Shown: in pieces, positions 1 through 7,849 of the stretch | How the letters are laid out: every line of letters starts with the position of its first letter | Numbering within the stretch: position 1 is the first letter of the stretch | Virus record (IMG/VR): IMGVR_UViG_3300048597_000294 | Span: 1-61,851 of that record | Strand: one strand, 5' to 3' | Origin: a virus | DNA: 61,851 bases | The notes under the pieces: model-generated | The model's input: only the letters and a program-made list of their open reading frames with translations | Databases searched by the model: none | What the model was told of the DNA's origin: nothing | Made by a program: the position numbers and the translations under genes

Positions 1-60
1 CTGATCGGCATGACGGTCGGGGAGGGGGATCCCCAGGTCGTCATGGGGATGGAGCTGCTC
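1..60. repeat. Terminal redundancy, left copy
   Basis: These 60 bases recur at 61792-61851 with two differences (T versus G at positions 30 and 56 of the repeat). The reading frame of the retropepsin-like gene continues without interruption when the right end is joined to the left end here. This is what an assembler leaves when it opens a circular or terminally redundant phage genome, so the window is probably one whole genome. The two mismatches may be assembly or read errors near contig ends, or population variants. Confidence 0.9.
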
Positions 61-144
61 GAGGGCGGCATCTTCACCGTGGACCACATCCATGCGGTGT
101 GGGACTGGCGGTACGTCGCGCCGGATGGCCCGGGGCCGGAGTAG
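1..144 (+). CDS. Retropepsin-like protein, C-terminal part (continues from 61444)
   Basis: This is the last 47 codons of a 163-residue protein that starts at 61444 and crosses the circular joint. The tail end carries a VVMGMELLEGGIFTVDH segment, resembling the conserved 'I-G-M-D-x-L-x-x-G-x-F-x-[IV]' block that follows the second half-barrel in bacterial clan AA (retroviral-type) aspartic proteases. The stop is TAG at 142-144. See the entry at 61444 for the altered catalytic motif. Confidence 0.8.
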   Translation: MIGMTVGEGDPQVVMGMELLEGGIFTVDHIHAVWDWRYVAPDGPGPE

Positions 145-148
145 GGCG

Positions 149-307
149 TCAGCTCGCCCGATTCTTCTTCCACCGCGCGGCCGAGGCCTTGCGCGAGATC
201 TCCAAGCGGCGCTCGGGCGACAGCTTCGCGGCGCGCGCGAGCCCGCCCTTCAAGCCGCCGAGACGGCCGAGCGCGACGGCGGCGGGGTTCTTCTTCGTGG
301 TGGTCAT
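149..307 (-). CDS. Small basic Ala/Lys/Arg-rich protein (52 aa)
   Basis: The protein begins MTTTKKNPAAVALGRLGGLK and ends in a KASAARWKK segment. This pattern (AVALGRLGG, then an RRLEISRKAS-type helix) recurs in very short bacterial and phage proteins of unknown function, sometimes thought to bind nucleic acid because they are strongly basic. The start is fixed by an ATGA overlap with the stop of the leftward gene at 304-999, so the two are probably translated together. Function unknown. Confidence 0.7.
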   Translation of the reverse strand: MTTTKKNPAAVALGRLGGLKGGLARAAKLSPERRLEISRKASAARWKKNRAS

Positions 308-999
308 GCCTGGGCCTGCGCCATAGTGACTGTGCCGTCCTCAGCCAGTTCGAACTCTTCGAGGTACACCGACTGCCGATCGATGACGTCCTTTCCGAAC
401 TCCGTCAGGTAAAACCGGTCTCCTTCGCGGCGCACGAGGTGCAGCATCGACAACTCGGCAAGGAACCCCAGGAGAGCCGCCTCGTTGTCCTGCTTCCGGG
501 CCCGTCGGCCATTGACGTACACGTCGCGCAAGAGCTTCGAGCACTCTTCGAGGGTGACTCCAACGGCGAGGTTCAACCGCAACTGAAAGAGGGCCTCGAG
601 CGCAGTCCCCGCCCCGTGCTCGTCAGGAGGATTCTCGAGCAACTGGGTGCGCAAGAGGCGACTCACGACTCGCGTGTGTTGGTCGTCGAATGGAGGCATG
701 AGCTTCTCGGCATCGCGGCGCCAGAGGTGCGGACCGATCAGGAAGCCGATCAGCCAGACGGTGACTCCGATCGCAGTAGCAACGCCCATTGCAGCTAGAG
801 TTTGCACGAGTGCAGGGTCCTCTTTTCTGACGACGACGGTGAGGACGGCTGAGCCAACCTCGACGGCCCAGAACCACGCCGAATCACGCTGGCGCTTGAA
901 GAACTGCCAGGGGCGGTGCCACCAAGGCTCTCGACGGAGCGCTGCAACGGTGTCGTAGTACGAGGGCTTGGAAGGCGAGCGTTCGTGGGAAGAGTGCAT
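304..999 (-). CDS. Two-TM membrane protein with C-terminal soluble domain (231 aa)
   Basis: After about 45 soluble residues there are two hydrophobic stretches (roughly residues 44-57 and 68-90), followed by a soluble region of about 140 residues that ends in a winged-helix-like segment (LAELSMLHLVRREGDRFYLT). It is the first gene of a two-gene leftward unit opposing the late operon, in a position where temperate siphophages often carry lysogenic-conversion (moron) genes. A membrane location and a role in superinfection exclusion or signalling are conceivable but not shown. No family is recognised. Confidence 0.7.
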   Translation of the reverse strand: MHSSHERSPSKPSYYDTVAALRREPWWHRPWQFFKRQRDSAWFWAVEVGSAVLTVVVRKEDPALVQTLAAMGVATAIGVTVWLIGFLIGPHLWRRDAEKLMPPFDDQHTRVVSRLLRTQLLENPPDEHGAGTALEALFQLRLNLAVGVTLEECSKLLRDVYVNGRRARKQDNEAALLGFLAELSMLHLVRREGDRFYLTEFGKDVIDRQSVYLEEFELAEDGTVTMAQAQA

Positions 1000-1152
1000 C
1001 CCGCCACGCTACCGGCGCCCCTTGCCCGGTCAAGGAAGCCACCCGAAGGCGATCCGCCCTTGACTTGACCGCGACCCGGAAGTGCGTGCGCCGTGCTCAT
1101 CCGTGTGCGCTCTAGGATACCAAGCGCTTCGTATCAGTGATAACTTCGCGGC
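1000..1152. promoter_or_regulatory. Divergent intergenic control region with palindromes
   Basis: This region separates the leftward gene starting at 999 from the rightward gene starting at 1153. A perfect 11-base palindrome, TATCAGTGATA, lies at 1132-1142, ten bases before the rightward start codon, and AAGCGCTT lies at 1122-1129. A TAGGAT hexamer at 1113-1118 could be a -10 element, but no good -35 is seen. The palindromes are operator-like; this is inference from position and symmetry only. Confidence 0.35.
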
Positions 1153-1479
1153 ATGAAGACGAGTCTGACGCCTGCGCAACGTCGTGCCGCATTCCTCCGT
1201 GGCGCGGAGTCTGGTTGTCGATCGGCTGGCCCGCTCGCGCTCGCAACGGCTGCGTGGTTCGCGATGGACGCGAACGCTCCCGTGTGGTTCCGCGTGCTCT
1301 TCGGTGTCGCGGCCGCGCTGCTCGTGGTCGTGCTGACGGTCTACGTGTGGCGCGCGGAGGAGCGCGCGGGTGCTGACCCGTTCGCGATCACGCGGTTCGA
1401 CCCGACGATGGACGAAAAGGGTCCGATCGGTTCTGGCTGGCGTCGCATCCACGGGTCGAGTGCACGGCCGCCCCCGTGA
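1153..1479 (+). CDS. Small membrane protein (108 aa)
   Basis: The protein has hydrophobic stretches at about residues 26-38 and 45-64, the latter flanked by a WFR aromatic cap and an Arg-rich cytoplasmic side (WRAEERAG). The C-terminal 40 residues are soluble. No recognised family. It lies in the accessory segment between the tail tube gene and the tail chaperones, beside a lipoprotein gene, which suggests a cell-envelope role during lysogeny or infection. A Shine-Dalgarno sequence is not obvious. Confidence 0.65.
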   Translation: MKTSLTPAQRRAAFLRGAESGCRSAGPLALATAAWFAMDANAPVWFRVLFGVAAALLVVVLTVYVWRAEERAGADPFAITRFDPTMDEKGPIGSGWRRIHGSSARPPP

Positions 1480-1564
1480 TCACACCCCCGTCGCGCTCTC
1501 GGTCGACGGTTTCGTCAGAATGCCCCGCTCCCGGTAGAGTAGGAAGCCGCAAAGGAGCCTCCCC

Positions 1565-2005
1565 ATGGACAGATTGCTCGCGTTCGTTCTCGCACTCGTG
1601 GCTGTGGCCGCGTCGTCGTGCACTGCGTTCAACCCTCAGGCGCGTCTAGCTGCCGTTGACCCTGCGGAAATCGCGTCGGCGCCGATCGGAGACGAGCCTA
1701 ATCTGGAGTCGTTCAAGCAACAGATCGAGGAGCAGGTTCGCTTGCGGCTCCGCGATCCCGACTCCGCCAGGTTTCGCTGGACCAAGAAGTTCTGGCGTGA
1801 GCCCTACATCTACAGTCCCACGGACACGGTGCGCATCGGCTGGCGCACCGACTTCTTCGTCAACTCCAAGAACGGGTTCGGTGGGTACGGCGGAGAGCTG
1901 CGCTGGGCGGCAGTCGTCGTAGATGGAACCCTGATCGCGATCGGCGTCCCTCCCGACTATGGTGGCCGCCCCAACGGTGAGCCCTACTTCGGGCCGCTGA
2001 AGTAG
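1565..2005 (+). CDS. Predicted lipoprotein (146 aa)
   Basis: A short signal peptide (MDRLLAFVLALVAVAASSC) ends in a lipobox-type AASSC with Cys19 as the lipidation site. The mature part contains a helix rich in Glu/Gln (about residues 42-60) and a compact domain with Trp/Tyr and glycines (FGGYGGELRW). An AAAGGAG ribosome binding site precedes the ATG. Phage lipoproteins expressed from prophages, such as Cor of T1-like phages, often block receptors. That role is only an analogy here. It could also be a lysis-related lipoprotein. Confidence 0.75.
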   Translation: MDRLLAFVLALVAVAASSCTAFNPQARLAAVDPAEIASAPIGDEPNLESFKQQIEEQVRLRLRDPDSARFRWTKKFWREPYIYSPTDTVRIGWRTDFFVNSKNGFGGYGGELRWAAVVVDGTLIAIGVPPDYGGRPNGEPYFGPLK

Positions 2006-2018
2006 AAGTCCGCGCTCC

Positions 2019-2046
2019 GTCCTACAACGGCCACTGACCGCGCGCG
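2019..2046 (+). promoter_or_regulatory. Intergenic motif GTCCTACAACG, copy 1
   Basis: GTCCTACAACGGCCAC followed by TGACCGC lies 14 bases after one stop codon and 73 bases before the chaperone start at 2092. The same core occurs at 18243 and 51165, also in leaders of late genes. The copies at 2019 and 18243 share nearly 30 bases with two one-base insertions. No classical -35/-10 pair fits around it. It may be a binding site for a late activator or repressor, or part of an unusual promoter. Confidence 0.5.
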
Positions 2047-2091
2047 CCGCGGCAGACTCCCGTCTCCATCCCGTCACCAGGAGACCAGGAC

Positions 2092-2517
2092 ATGGCCAAG
2101 GCTTCGCCGTTCAAGCGCAACCCGCGCATCGAGTACGTCCCCAAGTGCGACCGTGAGCTTCCGCCCGAGCAGCGGACCACGTTCCACCTCTCGCAATTCG
2201 ACCTCTTCGACGACCTCGCCGTCGCGTCCGAGGTGGCCGCATCGAGTGGCGCCGACGTCACCGAAGGCGTCGAGCAGGTCGTCAATGCCGTGCGACGCGT
2301 GAATCCGGCGACCTACATGCGCGCCGTGCTCGAGCACGGGCTGAAGGGCTGGGACAACTTCCAGATGCCCGACGGTAGCCCGGCCGTGTTCAAGTCGAAC
2401 CCCGACGGCACCGCGTCACTGGAGTCCCTGAACCTGCTGGGCTCGCTGGCGTCCGAGATCTTCGCGGAGATCCTCGAGGCGAACCGCGTGTCGCGCGAGC
2501 AGGTGGGAAAACCCTAG
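2092..2517 (+). CDS. Tail assembly chaperone, short form (lambda G-like)
   Basis: This 141-residue protein lies immediately before the tape measure gene, the fixed place for tail assembly chaperones in long-tailed phages. It binds the tape measure and recruits tail tube subunits in such systems. The sequence itself is divergent; the call rests on position, size and the frameshift signal GGGAAAA at 2505-2511, two codons before its TAG stop. The start ATG at 2092 follows an AGGAGACCAGGAC ribosome binding region. Confidence 0.8.
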   Translation: MAKASPFKRNPRIEYVPKCDRELPPEQRTTFHLSQFDLFDDLAVASEVAASSGADVTEGVEQVVNAVRRVNPATYMRAVLEHGLKGWDNFQMPDGSPAVFKSNPDGTASLESLNLLGSLASEIFAEILEANRVSREQVGKP

Positions 2518-2891
2518 CGGCGACGCACGCGGCCTACGGGCTCCAGAAGGCCCGATGCCCCGATTGCCGGCGGGACCCGCGTCGCCGTCTCGCCTGGGGC
2601 TGTGACAAGCCGGCCCCGCAGCCCGTGTGGACGGGCACCTGCCCCGCGTGCATGCGCGGGGATCTGTCGTGCCCCGAATGCCAGGGCCGCGGGGAGGTCG
2701 TGCACTTCCGTTGTCCCGCCAGCATGACCGATGCGGAGGGGCGCGCGGCCGTGCGCGGCTACGCCCACGCGTCCTACGGATCACCACCTGACGAGGGAGG
2801 TTGGGCACAACAGAACGCCATGGGCGCCGCGCTGATCGACGTGGTGGCCTTCGAGGTCGCGGTGATTCGCGACGCGGACTCCGAGGACTGA
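2092..2891 (+). CDS. Tail assembly chaperone, frameshift product (lambda GT-like)
   Basis: A -1 slip on GGGAAAA (zero-frame codons GGA AAA) moves translation from the frame of 2092 into an open frame that ends at 2891, four bases before the tape measure start. The added part has paired cysteines (CPDC, CPAC, CPEC and a later Cys), which look like a zinc-ribbon, and a C-terminal 'YGSPPDEGGWAQQ' segment. In lambda the GT fusion is made by the same kind of slip and bridges the tape measure and tube protein. The T part has no convincing independent start; a GTG at 2625 is possible but would remove the first cysteine pair. Confidence 0.8.
2505..2511 (+). promoter_or_regulatory. -1 programmed frameshift site GGGAAAA
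   Basis: The heptamer fits X-XXY-YYZ with X=G and Y=A in the correct phase (G GGA AAA), close to the lambda G/T slippery site GGGAAAG. It lies two codons before the zero-frame stop at 2515-2517. The -1 frame remains open from here to 2891. Confidence 0.85.
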
Positions 2892-2894
2892 CGC

Positions 2895-5800
2895 ATGGCC
2901 ACCGCCCAAACCGACCTGAACATCATCGCGCGGCTCGTCGACGAGGTCTCCGGCCCGCTCGCGAAGCTCCGCGCGAACATCCAGGCCCTGGGAACGGCCA
3001 AGGTCGGTGACGTCGGGGAACTCGCGAAGCTGCGCGTGCAGTCCGAGGACGCGGCGAAGGCCATCGAGGAGATCGCCGTCAAGGCGGCGCCCGCGCTCGC
3101 GGTCGTGCAGCAGTCGGCGCAACGTGTTGAGCAGGAGCTGGCCACGATCACGACCGCGGCCACGACCGCCGCTGCCGCGCAGGCCGAGGCGGATCGGCTG
3201 CTCGCCGACCTCGAACAGACCAGCGTCGGACGGCTGCAACGCGAGCGCGCGGAGGCCGCCGCGTCGGTCGAGACGATCAAGGCGCGCGTCGATGCGCTGA
3301 AGCTCGAAGGCGCGCAGGTCGACAAGCTGAAGGAGGCCGCTGCGCGGTTCCAGCAGGACCTCACGCTGCGCGTGGACACGCGTGCCGCGCAGGAGGCGCT
3401 CGAGCTCGAGGCGCGCACGGAGCAGATCCGCACGACCGTGCTCTCGCGCGAGCGCGAGCTGGCACGCCTGCGCGGCCAGACCGCCAACGTCGCCAAGCTC
3501 GACGCCGCGATCGCCGACCAGGCCGCGCGCGCACTGGACGCCGCCGCCAACCGCCAGATCGCCGCGCTGCGCGAGCAGTACCGAGGGCGCGCGGACCTCA
3601 ACGCCCTGCTCGACGAGGCGACCAAAAAGCTGCGCGAGCAGGTGGAACTCGACAAGCGCATCGTCCGCGCGACGTCGTCGACCGCCACGGGACGAGGAGC
3701 GAACATCCAGGCCGCCGGCGCGGGCCTGAGCCAAGCCGCGCAGGGCCTGTCCATCTTCGGCGCGAACGGCGCGGCGCGCATCGCGCAGACCGGATCGGCG
3801 CTCTCGAGCATCTCGACCGAACTCAGCGGGATCGGGGCAGCGGCGACGGGCGCCGGCATCGCGCTGGGTGCCGCCGCTGCCGGGGTCATCGCCGTGGGGG
3901 CGGCCTCCGCTGGCCTCGTCGCCGCCGCGCGCTCGGCCGCGTCGTTCGACGAGGAGTTCTCGCGCCTGCCCGGCGTGATCAAGCTCTCGCGCGAGGAGGC
4001 GAAGGAACTCCGCGCGCAGATCTTCGATCTCTCGCGCACGTTCGACCTCGATGCCACGGCCACCGCCAATGCCTACTTCACGGCGTTCGCCGAGGGCGCG
4101 CGCAACGCCGCCGAGGCGACGGAGCTCGTGGTCGCGGCCTCGAAGCTCGAAGCGGCGGGCCTCGCGACGCAGCAGCAAGCCATCCAGGCTGTCAGCGACG
4201 CCTACGACACGTTTGGCGCGAGCATCGGCAGCGCGACCGAGGTCACGGCCAAGCTCAACGCGACCGCCCTCGCCGCGGGCCTGCCGCTCCAGGTCGTCGC
4301 CAACAACATCGGCGCGCTCGGCCGTTCCGCGAAGCTGATCAACGCCGACTTCGAGGAGACGCTGGGCCTCTTCGCGCAACTCAAGAACGATGGCGCCAAG
4401 CCGCGCCAGGCCGTGTCCGAGATCGATGCCGCGTTCCGCGCGCTGGCCGATCCGTCGGTGCGCCAAGCCTTGGCGCGCAACGGCGTGATCATCTCCGACT
4501 ACTCGATCCAATCGAAGGGCGCCACGTCCGCCCTGCGCGAGATCGGCAAGGTGATCGGCACGAATCGCGACGCGCTCGCGGCCGTGAGCCCGGAACTGGC
4601 GCGCGCGCAGGGCGCCATCCGCACGGTGACCGGCAGCGCGCAGAAGCTCGCGGAGACCACGGCCTCGATCCAGGTCGGCAAGGACATCGACCTCTCGCGA
4701 CTCCAGGAGTCGTTCAAGGTCATCGAGGGTGCGGCCAACAGCCTGAAGTCGGTCCTCGTCGAGGTGTTCGGCCCGATCGTCCTTGACTCGCTGGCGACGA
4801 TGATCAGGTCGCTTCGCGAGAACGAGGGGCTGGTGCGCGCCGTCGCTACCGCGATCGCCGTCGCCGCCGTCGCGACCAAGCTCTGGTTCGACTACCTCGA
4901 ACTCGTGGTCGAGAAGCTCAAGTTCCTCAACCCCGCGTACTACGCCGGGTCGCTGATCCAGAAGCTGCTCCCGGACGGTTCGAAGGAGACCATCAAGGGG
5001 GTTGCCGGCGCAGCGGGCGAGGCGAAGACGATCTTCGATCAGTTCACCGAGGCCTTCAACACCGCCCAACGCGCGCTGTCACAGCCCAAGACTTCGCCTG
5101 CGCTGAAGGAGACGGTCGAGAAGGTCAGGGAGCTGCGCGAAATCGCCGCGATCGACATCAACGGCCTGCTGCGTGTTGGCGATCTCGACCAAGCGCAGAA
5201 GCGCGCTGACGAGCTTCTCGCGACGTTCAACGAACTGCGAAAGACGTCCATCCTGCCGTCCGACATTGAGCAGACGCAGGCCGACGTGCTGGTCTCAGCG
5301 GTCAAGCGCTCCGTCGCGAACGCCCGCAGCTACCTGTCCGGAGAGATCAAGCAGCTCATCACGGACGGGGACTTCGAAAAGGCGACGGCGGCGGCTGCCC
5401 GGTTCGGGAAGACCCTTGAGGGCCTGATCGGCCGCGTCACCGTCGACCCCGAGGCCAATCGTGCGTTCGTCGAAGCCACCGAGCTCCTAAACGAGGCGAT
5501 CCTCGCTGCCGGCAATCCGATCGTCCAGATTGGAACCGACATCAGCCAAGTGATGGCGGCTGCCGGCAAGGACGTCAACTCCTTGTCCATCAACGTGACG
5601 CGCCTTCAGGGCGTGCTCGGCCAGACGCCCGCGAGCATCTTCGCGCAGACCGACATCCAGCGAGAGCTGGACCGCGTCTTCGCGACGCTGACCAAGGAGG
5701 TCCCGCCACCGCTCAAGATCCCGCTGGAGATCGAGCCGGACCAGGCTGTGAACGACGCGCTCGCGACCGTGCGACGCCTGTCCCAAGAGGCCACGCAGGA

Positions 5801-7598
5801 CGGCATCGTCAAGATCGAGCTGCTCGAGCCGAACAAGAAGGCCGAGTTCGACCGCGCGCTCGAGGTCGTGCGCCGCTTCGCCGCCTCGTTGAAGGAGGTG
5901 TCCGCGATCAAGGGCGACGTCTCCCTGTCGCTCAAGAACGTGAAGCTCGACGACGCGGACATCCGCCGCACGTTCGACGCGTTGCGCACGCGCATCGAGG
6001 CGTCCGTGGTACCCGTCGAGGTCAAGGCGCGTCTCACGCTCGAGGCGAACCAGGCTGAAGCCGACGCGCTCAAGGCCGCGGGCCTCGCGCGCGTGCAAGC
6101 CGAGGTCGAGAAGTGGCGCAACGTCACGCGCGAGATCGCCCAGCAACGCGTGCGCGTCACGCAGGCATCGATCCAGGCCGCGCGCGAGGTGCGCGAGATC
6201 CTCTCGGGGTTCGGCGCGGACATCAGCCGGCAAGCCGTGTCGGCGCAGGACTCGATCCGGCAGGCCGTGGCGAAGGCGTCCGACGACCTCGTCGCGTCGT
6301 TCCTGCGCGCGCCGAGCTTCAACCCGGGTCCGGTTCTCCGCGCGCTCGCCGAAGTGCAGGAGGCGGGTCGCCAGGCCATCGCGCGCGCCGGGCTCCAGTC
6401 GTTCCAGGACGACCTCATCGAACTGCGCTCGGCTCAGATCGGCCTCTTCGATCCGTTCAGCAACTCGCTCGCACAGGTGCAACTCGAGCTGGACCGCACG
6501 CGGGTCGGCATCGAGCGGATGCTGGAGGCGAGCCCGGAGAAGACCGACCTCGCGCAGCAACTCAAGGAGGCCGCGGAGAAGCGAGCGGACGCCGAGCGTG
6601 GCCGTATCGCGGTCGAGTTCGCGCTGCGACCCAAGATCGAGTTCGACCAACTGCTCGTGCAGGCGGAGATCGCGCGCAAGCTGAAGCCGGACATCGACGA
6701 ACTCGCCGAGGGTGTGCGCATTCTCCTGTCCGGTGATCCGTTGCCTGACGGCCTCGCCAAGCGCATCGACGAGCTGCGCGAGAAGGTGCGCGCGCTCCAA
6801 CGTCAGGCGGACGAGACGGCTGAGCGCTTCCGCTTGGGGTTCGGCGAAGGCCTCCAACAGGCCATCGACGACCTCAACAACAAGTACCGCCAGGGCTTCA
6901 CGCTCGCGCAGGACGCGGTCAGCGCGCTCACCGACAACTTCGCGGACTTCATCTACAAGCTCGGGCAGGGGAAGGCCTCGTTCAAGGACTTCGCCAACAG
7001 CGTGCTCCAGGACATCCAGCGCATCCTCTCGCGCAACCTCGCGGAGAACCTGCTGGGGAACCTCCTCGGCTTCTTCACGGGCGGCGCCAACGTCCTCGGT
7101 GGACTGGCCCCGGCATCTGCGTCCGCGGCGGTGGTGCCCGGTCTCGGATCCACGTTCTACGGAACCGGATTCGAGCGCGGCGGGGTGATGGCTGGCCAGA
7201 TGCTCTCGCCGCGCGGCATCGAGGCCTACGGCGCCTTCACCCGCTCGTTCGAGAAGGGCGGGATCATGCCGGGCGGGATGATGCCCGTTCGCGCGTACGC
7301 ATCCGGCGGCGTCGCGACGTCTCCGCAGATGGCGATCTTCGCCGAGCGCCCGGGCATGGCCGAGGCGTTCGTCCCGTTGCCCGGCGTGGGGCGCGGCATC
7401 CCGGTGGAGTTCCCCCGCGGCGCACCTGGCGGCGGCGGGAACACCGTGCACGTGTCCATCCACATGAGCGCGATCGACTCGCGCTCCGGTGCCGAGTTCC
7501 TCCAACAGCACGCGCGCGAGATCGGTGACCTCGTGCAGGGCCAGATCTCCAGCGGATCGAACAACCGCCTGCGCCGGAGCGTTGGGGGGCAGCGATGA
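2895..7598 (+). CDS. Tape measure protein (1567 aa)
   Basis: This is the longest, mostly helical protein of the late operon and follows the chaperones directly. It has long Ala/Glu/Arg coiled-coil regions, Gly/Ala-rich hydrophobic stretches (about residues 310-345 and 650-670) that could insert into the host membrane, and a C-terminal segment of the lambda-H/tail-tip type: residues near 1350-1420 read KDFANSVLQDIQRILSRNLAENLL, and the end carries FAERPGMAEAFVPLPG, typical of tape measure C-termini. At about 0.15 nm per residue, the family rule, the tail would be near 230 nm. It sets tail length and is thought to enter the cell with the DNA. Confidence 0.95.
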   Translation: MATAQTDLNIIARLVDEVSGPLAKLRANIQALGTAKVGDVGELAKLRVQSEDAAKAIEEIAVKAAPALAVVQQSAQRVEQELATITTAATTAAAAQAEADRLLADLEQTSVGRLQRERAEAAASVETIKARVDALKLEGAQVDKLKEAAARFQQDLTLRVDTRAAQEALELEARTEQIRTTVLSRERELARLRGQTANVAKLDAAIADQAARALDAAANRQIAALREQYRGRADLNALLDEATKKLREQVELDKRIVRATSSTATGRGANIQAAGAGLSQAAQGLSIFGANGAARIAQTGSALSSISTELSGIGAAATGAGIALGAAAAGVIAVGAASAGLVAAARSAASFDEEFSRLPGVIKLSREEAKELRAQIFDLSRTFDLDATATANAYFTAFAEGARNAAEATELVVAASKLEAAGLATQQQAIQAVSDAYDTFGASIGSATEVTAKLNATALAAGLPLQVVANNIGALGRSAKLINADFEETLGLFAQLKNDGAKPRQAVSEIDAAFRALADPSVRQALARNGVIISDYSIQSKGATSALREIGKVIGTNRDALAAVSPELARAQGAIRTVTGSAQKLAETTASIQVGKDIDLSRLQESFKVIEGAANSLKSVLVEVFGPIVLDSLATMIRSLRENEGLVRAVATAIAVAAVATKLWFDYLELVVEKLKFLNPAYYAGSLIQKLLPDGSKETIKGVAGAAGEAKTIFDQFTEAFNTAQRALSQPKTSPALKETVEKVRELREIAAIDINGLLRVGDLDQAQKRADELLATFNELRKTSILPSDIEQTQADVLVSAVKRSVANARSYLSGEIKQLITDGDFEKATAAAARFGKTLEGLIGRVTVDPEANRAFVEATELLNEAILAAGNPIVQIGTDISQVMAAAGKDVNSLSINVTRLQGVLGQTPASIFAQTDIQRELDRVFATLTKEVPPPLKIPLEIEPDQAVNDALATVRRLSQEATQDGIVKIELLEPNKKAEFDRALEVVRRFAASLKEVSAIKGDVSLSLKNVKLDDADIRRTFDALRTRIEASVVPVEVKARLTLEANQAEADALKAAGLARVQAEVEKWRNVTREIAQQRVRVTQASIQAAREVREILSGFGADISRQAVSAQDSIRQAVAKASDDLVASFLRAPSFNPGPVLRALAEVQEAGRQAIARAGLQSFQDDLIELRSAQIGLFDPFSNSLAQVQLELDRTRVGIERMLEASPEKTDLAQQLKEAAEKRADAERGRIAVEFALRPKIEFDQLLVQAEIARKLKPDIDELAEGVRILLSGDPLPDGLAKRIDELREKVRALQRQADETAERFRLGFGEGLQQAIDDLNNKYRQGFTLAQDAVSALTDNFADFIYKLGQGKASFKDFANSVLQDIQRILSRNLAENLLGNLLGFFTGGANVLGGLAPASASAAVVPGLGSTFYGTGFERGGVMAGQMLSPRGIEAYGAFTRSFEKGGIMPGGMMPVRAYASGGVATSPQMAIFAERPGMAEAFVPLPGVGRGIPVEFPRGAPGGGGNTVHVSIHMSAIDSRSGAEFLQQHAREIGDLVQGQISSGSNNRLRRSVGGQR

Positions 7599-7849
7599 GC
7601 GACACGACCGACATGCGTGACCAAGCGGCCGTCCTGAACGGCGGGCCGATGGACGGACTGCTCGTGGCGAACCGCGGGCGCCCGATGGCGGTGGTCCGGC
7701 AGGGCGCATTCGGCGGCGGCGAGCCGCTGTGGTGGCTCTACGTGCCGACGCAGGGCGAGACGGAGCGCGACGTCGAGGGACAGGGGCGCACGCGCGTCGC
7801 GGTGCTCGCGTACCACGGCCCGATCGAGGTGGGGGCCTACGTGGGATGA
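7595..7849 (+). CDS. Small conserved tail-region protein (84 aa)
   Basis: The ATG overlaps the tape measure stop (ATGA), and the gene's own stop overlaps the next start in the same way, so it is tightly coupled in the tail operon. It begins with a GGPMDGL segment and ends with a short beta-rich domain. Proteins of this type (a 'NGGPMDG' motif) are frequent in phage tail operons as small unknowns. A minor tail or assembly role is inferred from position only. Confidence 0.75.
   Translation: MSDTTDMRDQAAVLNGGPMDGLLVANRGRPMAVVRQGAFGGGEPLWWLYVPTQGETERDVEGQGRTRVAVLAYHGPIEVGAYVG

Noticed and set aside
2625-2891. An independent gene after the tail chaperone
   Set aside because: The frame is open back to the GGGAAAA slip site and the first CxxC pair lies before the GTG at 2625, so a frameshift extension explains it better.
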